A stretch of DNA of 11,495 nucleotides from Oscillospiraceae bacterium (GTDB lineage: Bacteria; Bacillota; Clostridia; Oscillospirales; Oscillospiraceae). The stretch lies in assembly GCA_902802215.1 (NCBI GenBank), contig CADCLH010000047.1, forward strand, positions 1 through 11,495, read 5' to 3'. Positions within the stretch are counted from its first letter, which is position 1; each line of letters starts with the position of its first letter. The notes beneath the pieces are model-generated. The model was not told the origin of the DNA. It saw nothing but the letters and a program-made list of their open reading frames with translations, and did not search any database. This document shows positions 7,005 through 11,495 of this stretch, piece after piece. A program made the position numbers and the translations under genes.

Positions 7005-7883
7005 ATGGAACAGAGACCCAAGAGACGCGGCGACCGCTTCGACGGCTACTGGCTGCGCGACGAGGCCCCGGCCCTCGGCCAGTTCATGGCATACCTGATG
7101 CCCAACCGCACCGACAACGAGGCGCATATCAGTCTTGACGTGGACTGCCGCCCGCTCGACGCCTTTCTCGCGAAGAAGAACGCGGGGCGCACGCAGGACA
7201 AATATACCTACTTCCACCTCTTTCTCGCCGCGGCGGTCAAGTGCTTCGTGCTGCGCCCGCGGATGAACCGCTTCATCTCCGGCAACCGCCTGTATCTGCG
7301 CGACCATATCTCCGTGTCCTTCGTCGTCAAAAAGAAGTTTGAGGACAAGGCCGAGGAGGGCCTGGCCTACAAGCACTACGGCGAGAACGACACCGTCGAC
7401 ACCCTGCACGAGTCCATCATGGAGGAGATCCACCAGTGCCGCCGCGAGGACGTGCTGGACAACTCCACCGACATGATGACCAAGCTGCTCAGGCTGCCGC
7501 GCTGGCTGCTGCACATCATCGTGAACATTCTCTTCGCCCTTGACCGCAAGGGCAAGGTGCCCTATGAGCTCATCAAGGCCGACCCGAACTACTCCTCCAT
7601 CTTCATGACCAACCTCGGCTCCATCGGGATGGACAGCGGCTACCACCACCTCAACAACTGGGGCACCAACTCCTTCTTCGTCATGATCGGCAAGAAGCAC
7701 CTCGCGCCCGAGTGGCACGAGGACGGGACCTGCACCGTGCGCCCGGTCATCAGCCTGGGCTTCACGCTGGACGAGCGCATCGGCGACGGCTACTACTACG
7801 CGGGCACCATACGCCTGCTCACGAAGATCCTCGAGAATCCCGAGCTGCTCGAGCTGCCCTTCTCCACGCCTGTGGAATACTGA
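7005..7883 (+). CDS. CAT/E2-fold acyltransferase-like protein with Glu in place of the catalytic His
   Basis: A 292-residue protein of the chloramphenicol acetyltransferase / 2-oxoacid dehydrogenase E2 catalytic-domain superfamily, whose members move acyl groups from CoA or lipoamide. The C-terminal part shows the superfamily layout: a conserved block ending M-T-N-L-G-S-I-G-M-D, a V-I-G-K-K-H strand, then S-L-G-F-T-L leading into D-E-R-I-G-D-G at 256-262. In active enzymes this last motif is H-x-x-x-D-G (D-H-R-x-x-D-G in E2); here the His position is Glu257 while D-G is kept. There is no lipoyl or subunit-binding domain and no other dehydrogenase gene nearby, so it is not a normal E2. A hydrophobic stretch at about 164-179 may contact a membrane or partner. 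It is the first gene of its operon, 21 bases ahead of the acyl-CoA ligase-type gene, so acyl-CoA or acyl-AMP chemistry is a plausible context. Its role is otherwise unknown. Confidence 0.8.
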   Translation: MEQRPKRRGDRFDGYWLRDEAPALGQFMAYLMPNRTDNEAHISLDVDCRPLDAFLAKKNAGRTQDKYTYFHLFLAAAVKCFVLRPRMNRFISGNRLYLRDHISVSFVVKKKFEDKAEEGLAYKHYGENDTVDTLHESIMEEIHQCRREDVLDNSTDMMTKLLRLPRWLLHIIVNILFALDRKGKVPYELIKADPNYSSIFMTNLGSIGMDSGYHHLNNWGTNSFFVMIGKKHLAPEWHEDGTCTVRPVISLGFTLDERIGDGYYYAGTIRLLTKILENPELLELPFSTPVEY

Positions 7884-7904
7884 TCGGAAAGGAAATCAAC
7901 CGGA

Positions 7905-9629
7905 ATGGAAATCACCGCGAAGAGACCCTGGCTGTCGAGCCTCGGCGACGTGCCCGCCACGCTGGAATACTTCCACGGCTCCATGGTGGACATGGTCGAG
8001 GACTCGGCGAAGAAGTACCCCGACTACGTCGCCTTCGACTTCATGGGCAGGTCCACCACCTACCGCGAGATGCTCGCGAACATCGAGAGATGCGCGCGCA
8101 GCCTGCGCACCATCGGCGTGCGCCAGAACGACCGCGTCACCATCGCCATGCCCAACTGCCCGCAGGCCATCTACATGTTCTATGCCGTGAACATGATCGG
8201 CGCCGTGGCGAACATGGTCCACCCCCTCTCCAGCGAGAAGGAGCTGGAATTCTACATCAACGAGTCCGAGTCGGTCACGGTCGTGACCCTCGATCAGTTC
8301 TACCACAAGTTCGAGGCCATCCGGGAAAACACCTGCGTGGTCAACATCGTCATCGCCCGCATCCGTGACGCGCTCTCCCGCCCGCTGCGCATGGGCTACA
8401 TGCTCACCGAGGGCCGCAAGATCAAGAAGATCCCCGAGGATGCGCCGGTCATCTTGTGGGATGAGTTCATGCGACTCGGCAAGGCCTGCTTCTGGAACTA
8501 CAAGGTCAAGCGCGGAGACGACGATCCCGCGGTCATCCTCTATTCCGGCGGCACCACCGGCACCACCAAGGGCATCCTGCTGACGAACCTCAACTTCAAC
8601 GCCCTGGGCGAGCAGGTTTTCGCCACCAACCCGATGTTCCGCCCGGGCGACAAGATGCTCGCGGCCATGCCGCTGTTCCACGGCTTCGGCCTGGGCGTGT
8701 GCATCCACACCATGCTCTCGCACGGCGGGCGCTGCGTGCTGGTGCCGCGCTTCACCGCCGAGAGCTATTCCAAGCTCATCACCAAGTACCGCTGCAACTT
8801 CATCGCGGGCGTGCCGACGCTGTACGAGGCGCTGCTGCGCCTGCCGAACATGGACGGGGCCGATCTGAGCAGCCTCAAGGGCGTCTTCTCCGGGGGCGAC
8901 TCGCTCTCGGTCGAGCTCAAGAAAAAGTTTGACAAGTTCCTCTACGACCACAAGGCCGTCATCCAGGTGCGCGAGGGCTACGGCACGACCGAGACCGTCA
9001 CCGCCTGCTGCCTGACGCCGGTCAATCAGGCCAAGGAGGGCAGCATCGGCATCCCCTTCCCGGACACCTACATCAAGATCGTCGCGCCCGGCACCGACCG
9101 GGAGCTGCCCTACGGCGAGGAGGGCGAGATTCTGCTGGCCGGTCCCACGGTCATGAAGGAGTACATCAAGCACCCCGAGGAGACGGCCCAGACCCTGCGC
9201 AGGCATGCCGACGGCCTGACCTGGGTCTACACCGGCGACCTCGGCGTCATGGACGAGGAGGGCTTCATCTACTTCCGCGGCCGCTCCAAGCGCATGATCG
9301 TCTCCTCCGGCTACAACATCTATCCCGCCCAGCTCGAAAACGTCTTCGACTCCAACGAGTTCGTGCAGATGAGCTGCGTCATCGGCGTACCCGACTCCTA
9401 CCGCATGCAGCGGCCCAAGGTCTTCGTGACGCTCAAGCCCGGCATCCCCGCCGACGACGAGACGCGCAAGGCCATCATGGACTACGCCTCCAAGCGCATC
9501 GCCAAGTACGCCATGCCCAAGGAGCTCGAGTTCCGCGAGACGCTGCCCAAGACCCTCGTGGGCAAGGTCGCCTACCGCAAGCTCGAGGAAGAGGAGGCAG
9601 CCAAGCGCGCCGCCGCCGGCGAGGCCTGA
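7905..9629 (+). CDS. AMP-forming acyl-CoA ligase-type enzyme (ANL superfamily)
   Basis: A 574-residue acyl-activating enzyme that adenylates a carboxylic acid with ATP and usually transfers it to CoA; overall it resembles fatty-acid--CoA ligases. The core motifs are present in order: ATP-binding loop S-G-G-T-T-G-T-T-K-G at 214-223, G-Y-G-T-T-E-T at 358-364, Y-T-G-D at 442-445, the hinge region G-R-S-K-R-M-I-V-S-S-G-Y-N-I-Y-P at 459-474, and the C-terminal catalytic Lys554 in G-K-V-A-Y-R-K-L (553-560). The enzyme should therefore be active. There is no carrier-protein or condensation domain, so it is a stand-alone ligase. ATG at 7905 is 21 bases after the previous stop; the ribosome site (AAAGG at 7888-7892) is rather far upstream. 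The next gene begins 2 bases after this stop. It may supply an activated acyl group to the upstream acyltransferase-like protein (inference). Confidence 0.92.
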   Translation: MEITAKRPWLSSLGDVPATLEYFHGSMVDMVEDSAKKYPDYVAFDFMGRSTTYREMLANIERCARSLRTIGVRQNDRVTIAMPNCPQAIYMFYAVNMIGAVANMVHPLSSEKELEFYINESESVTVVTLDQFYHKFEAIRENTCVVNIVIARIRDALSRPLRMGYMLTEGRKIKKIPEDAPVILWDEFMRLGKACFWNYKVKRGDDDPAVILYSGGTTGTTKGILLTNLNFNALGEQVFATNPMFRPGDKMLAAMPLFHGFGLGVCIHTMLSHGGRCVLVPRFTAESYSKLITKYRCNFIAGVPTLYEALLRLPNMDGADLSSLKGVFSGGDSLSVELKKKFDKFLYDHKAVIQVREGYGTTETVTACCLTPVNQAKEGSIGIPFPDTYIKIVAPGTDRELPYGEEGEILLAGPTVMKEYIKHPEETAQTLRRHADGLTWVYTGDLGVMDEEGFIYFRGRSKRMIVSSGYNIYPAQLENVFDSNEFVQMSCVIGVPDSYRMQRPKVFVTLKPGIPADDETRKAIMDYASKRIAKYAMPKELEFRETLPKTLVGKVAYRKLEEEEAAKRAAAGEA

Positions 9630-9631
9630 GC

Positions 9632-10414
9632 ATGGGAAAGAAAAAGACCGGGCTCACGGTCCTTTTGATCGCCGTGCTGGCGCTGCTGGGACTGGCCGCC
9701 GCCTTCCTGCTCGGCACGCGCTTTCCCGCGCCGAAGCGCAGCGGCGACGCGCGCCTGCGCTACGCGGCCGGACGGGTGCTGTGCATCGGCGACAGCCTGA
9801 CGAGCGGGACCTGCTTCGGCTCCGGCCTGGGCGGCGCCGATACCGAGCAGCGCTATGCGTACTACCTCGGCCGGATGCTGAATGCCGAGGTCGACGTCGC
9901 CGCCGTCCCGGGCTACTCGGCCTCGGACTGGTATGAGCGCTTCGCCGACGAGCTGGATTTCTCCGCCTACGACACGGTGACGATCTGGTTCGGCACCAAC
10001 AGCGGCCCGCTGGACACGCTGGCGGAGGACGTGCTGCCCCATACCGATCCGGCGGACTACGCGCCGACGGAGACGGGCTGGTACTGCCGCATCATTGAGA
10101 AGATCCGCGCGCAGAACCCGGACTGTCTGATCCTGCTGCTGAACGTCTACGCCTCCAAGGACGAGGTGGAGGCGGTCAACCGCGGCGTCGCCGCCATCGC
10201 GGCGCACTACGGCCTGCCGGTCGCGGACATGTCCGACCTCGGCGCGCCGGAGCACCCGGAGCTGCACGCGGGCTCGGAGCAGAACCCGCATCTCGGCAAG
10301 ACCGGCAACCTCGTGGTCGCCTCGCGTATCTGCGACGCGCTGGAGACCTGGTTCCTCGCCGACCCCGCGCGCTGCGAGTACGGCGTACGCCCGCTGCTTG
10401 GCGACGCCGCATGA
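9632..10414 (+). CDS. Membrane-anchored SGNH/GDSL-family hydrolase
   Basis: A 260-residue protein with a Lys-rich N-terminus and one hydrophobic segment (about 8-28) that should act as an uncleaved anchor or signal sequence, placing the rest outside the membrane. The SGNH hydrolase blocks are visible: I-G-D-S-L-T-S-G at 52-59 with nucleophile Ser55, the glycine block near P-G-Y-S-A-S-D-W, G-T-N-S at 121-124 (the Asn block, usually G-x-N-D), and a final block with His220 in N-P-H-L-G-K-T-G. The usual catalytic Asp three residues before the His is Gln217 here, with Glu216 just before it. Such enzymes remove or transfer ester-linked acyl groups on lipids, glycans or peptidoglycan. It starts 2 bases after the ligase stop and is followed 13 bases later by a membrane protein gene, so it is firmly inside the operon. 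Its substrate cannot be read from the sequence. Confidence 0.85.
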   Translation: MGKKKTGLTVLLIAVLALLGLAAAFLLGTRFPAPKRSGDARLRYAAGRVLCIGDSLTSGTCFGSGLGGADTEQRYAYYLGRMLNAEVDVAAVPGYSASDWYERFADELDFSAYDTVTIWFGTNSGPLDTLAEDVLPHTDPADYAPTETGWYCRIIEKIRAQNPDCLILLLNVYASKDEVEAVNRGVAAIAAHYGLPVADMSDLGAPEHPELHAGSEQNPHLGKTGNLVVASRICDALETWFLADPARCEYGVRPLLGDAA

Positions 10415-10427
10415 CAGGAGAAAAACC

Positions 10428-11495
10428 ATGAGGAAAAAAGCGATCCCGGGCGCGGCGCTCGCGCTGCTGTGCTTCTGCGCCGCCTGCTCGCTGAGCATGG
10501 ATTTCGCGCCCGCCGGGGTTTCGGATCAGCTGATCAGCCGCGCGGGACAGGCTCTCGGCAATCTTGCGATGAGCCTGTACACGCATATGCTTACTTTCGC
10601 GGTCTGCTTTGCCGCCTGCCTTGCGCTCGCCCTGTTCCTGCGCAAAAGGGAGAAGGAGAGGCCGGGCGCGCTGTTTCATATCTGCTGCGTGCTGATCGCC
10701 GGGATCTGGCTGATGGCGCAGGGCTTTCAGCGCGGGTACTCCCTCGACATGCTGAAGGCTCCGACGGGCCAGCCGCTCAAGAGCGCGCTGTACCTGATCG
10801 GCAGCGTTTTCCTGCTGGAGCTGGCCGGGCGGGCGCTCCTGCTGTTTCTGGACGGCGAAGCGGACCTGCCGGAGCGCGGCGGCAGGCTGTTCGAGCTCTT
10901 CCGCCGCAGGCCCTTCGGCGCGTACTTTGCGTGCTTTCTGCTCTTCTGCCTGCCGACCTGGATCATCTGCTATCCCGGCTACATGGTCACCGACTCCTAT
11001 ATCCAGCTTGCCTACTATTTCCAGATCTATGAATTTGCCGGGCAGCTCCCGCCGATCCACACCCTGCTGATCGGCATCCCCGTCCGCATCGGGCGCGCGC
11101 TCGGCAGCGGCAACCTCGGGCTGTATGCCGTCGTGTGCGCGCAGATGCTGTGCCTGTGCGCCCTGTCCGCGTATCTGATGAAGACGCTGGACGCTTTCGG
11201 CGCGCCGCGCTGGCTGAAGCTCTTTACGTTCCTGACGGTCGCGATCAGCCCGAGCCATATCGTGCAGGCGGCGCTCGTCAGCAAGGACACCCCGTACTCC
11301 TACGCGGTGCTGCTGTACCTGCTGGAGATCGCGTGGCTGTTCCGCCTGGGGGACGACTATTGGAGGAGCCGGACGCACAGGCTGCTGCTGGCCCTTTCCA
11401 TCGTGATGACCATGCTCCTGCGGCAGAACGGAAAGTATCTCATCTACGTCTGCACGCTGGTCTACGGGATCGTCCTGCTGGTCCGGTCCCGCCGG
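10428..11495 (+). CDS. DUF6020-like multi-pass membrane protein (3' end beyond window)
   Basis: The frame opens at ATG 10428, behind AGGAG (10416-10420, 7 bases upstream), and stays open for 356 codons to the window edge, so the C-terminus is missing. The N-terminus (M-R-K-K, then a Leu/Ala/Cys-rich helix) is a signal or first membrane segment; the C-A-A-C near residue 20 is a poor lipobox. Further hydrophobic segments occur around 53-68, 84-96, 122-139, 167-182 and onward. The conserved-looking stretch Y-P-G-Y-M-V-T-D-S at 182-190, then I-H-T-L-L (His211), S-K-D-T at 285-288 and L-R-Q-N-G-K at 331-336, resembles DUF6020 proteins of Clostridia, a GT-C-like family of unknown activity. The acidic residue after P-G may be the counterpart of the GT-C acidic motif (inference). 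It lies 13 bases after the SGNH hydrolase gene, in the same operon. Confidence 0.75.
   Translation, partial: MRKKAIPGAALALLCFCAACSLSMDFAPAGVSDQLISRAGQALGNLAMSLYTHMLTFAVCFAACLALALFLRKREKERPGALFHICCVLIAGIWLMAQGFQRGYSLDMLKAPTGQPLKSALYLIGSVFLLELAGRALLLFLDGEADLPERGGRLFELFRRRPFGAYFACFLLFCLPTWIICYPGYMVTDSYIQLAYYFQIYEFAGQLPPIHTLLIGIPVRIGRALGSGNLGLYAVVCAQMLCLCALSAYLMKTLDAFGAPRWLKLFTFLTVAISPSHIVQAALVSKDTPYSYAVLLYLLEIAWLFRLGDDYWRSRTHRLLLALSIVMTMLLRQNGKYLIYVCTLVYGIVLLVRSRR

Noticed and set aside
5074..7098. 674-codon open frame on the plus strand opposite the asparagine synthetase-like gene
   Set aside because: It runs through both divergent promoters and the start of the acyltransferase gene, and shows shadow-like composition with no recognisable motif.
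7896..9206. 436-codon open frame on the minus strand opposite the acyl ligase
   Set aside because: Composition is that of an antisense shadow; the plus-strand frame carries all ANL core motifs.
10469..11032. 187-codon plus-strand frame at the right end
   Set aside because: Out of frame with the DUF6020-like gene that begins at 10428 with a good ribosome site and membrane-protein composition; this one is its shadow.
1..11495. tRNA, rRNA, CRISPR array or transposase gene
   Set aside because: None was seen on either strand: no clover-leaf-like segment, no regularly spaced direct repeats, and no transposase motif among the frames.

Overview
The window is G+C-rich throughout the genes (about two-thirds G+C by eye), densely packed, with strong AGGAG-type ribosome binding sites and sigma-70-like promoters. 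The type II galactose-1-phosphate uridylyltransferase, the multi-pass membrane proteins with an acidic motif after the first helix, and the DUF6020-like protein all point to a high-G+C member of the Clostridia, probably an Oscillospiraceae/Ruminococcaceae-like gut bacterium. The assignment comes from family resemblance and gene style only; no marker gene is present.

Region 1 (1-4866, plus strand) is one operon: the 3' part of galT, cut by the window edge, then two tandem paralogous membrane proteins of 565 and 570 residues. These overlap by 4 bases and resemble GT-C-type glycosyltransferases (both have E-[S/T]-N-D-D at residues 38-42). A perfect 11-bp GC hairpin follows the last stop codon. 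The set suggests UDP-galactose supply coupled to cell-surface glycan assembly.

Region 2 (4867-5076) is a non-coding stretch between convergent genes. It is unusually rich in structure: besides the terminator-like hairpin it holds a bulged hairpin, and a 6-bp stem that encloses two long perfect hairpins, which together form a possible three-way junction. A promoter-like pair and an A6 tract (T6 on the minus strand) also lie here. It is the best candidate for a dispersed repeat or structured RNA.

Region 3 (5077-11495) is a divergent cluster. On the minus strand is an asparagine synthetase-like protein whose ATP-pyrophosphatase half looks intact but whose glutaminase half lacks the N-terminal Cys and other glutamine-site residues. 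On the plus strand, facing away from a shared 161-bp promoter region, are a CAT/E2-fold acyltransferase-like protein (catalytic His replaced by Glu), an AMP-forming acyl-CoA ligase-type enzyme, a membrane-anchored SGNH hydrolase, and the start of a DUF6020-like multi-pass membrane protein that runs off the right edge (10428 to the end). Carboxylate activation, an acyltransferase fold, an amide-forming enzyme fold and an exported esterase fold side by side suggest an acylation or amidation pathway that I cannot match to a described system. That functional link is inference.
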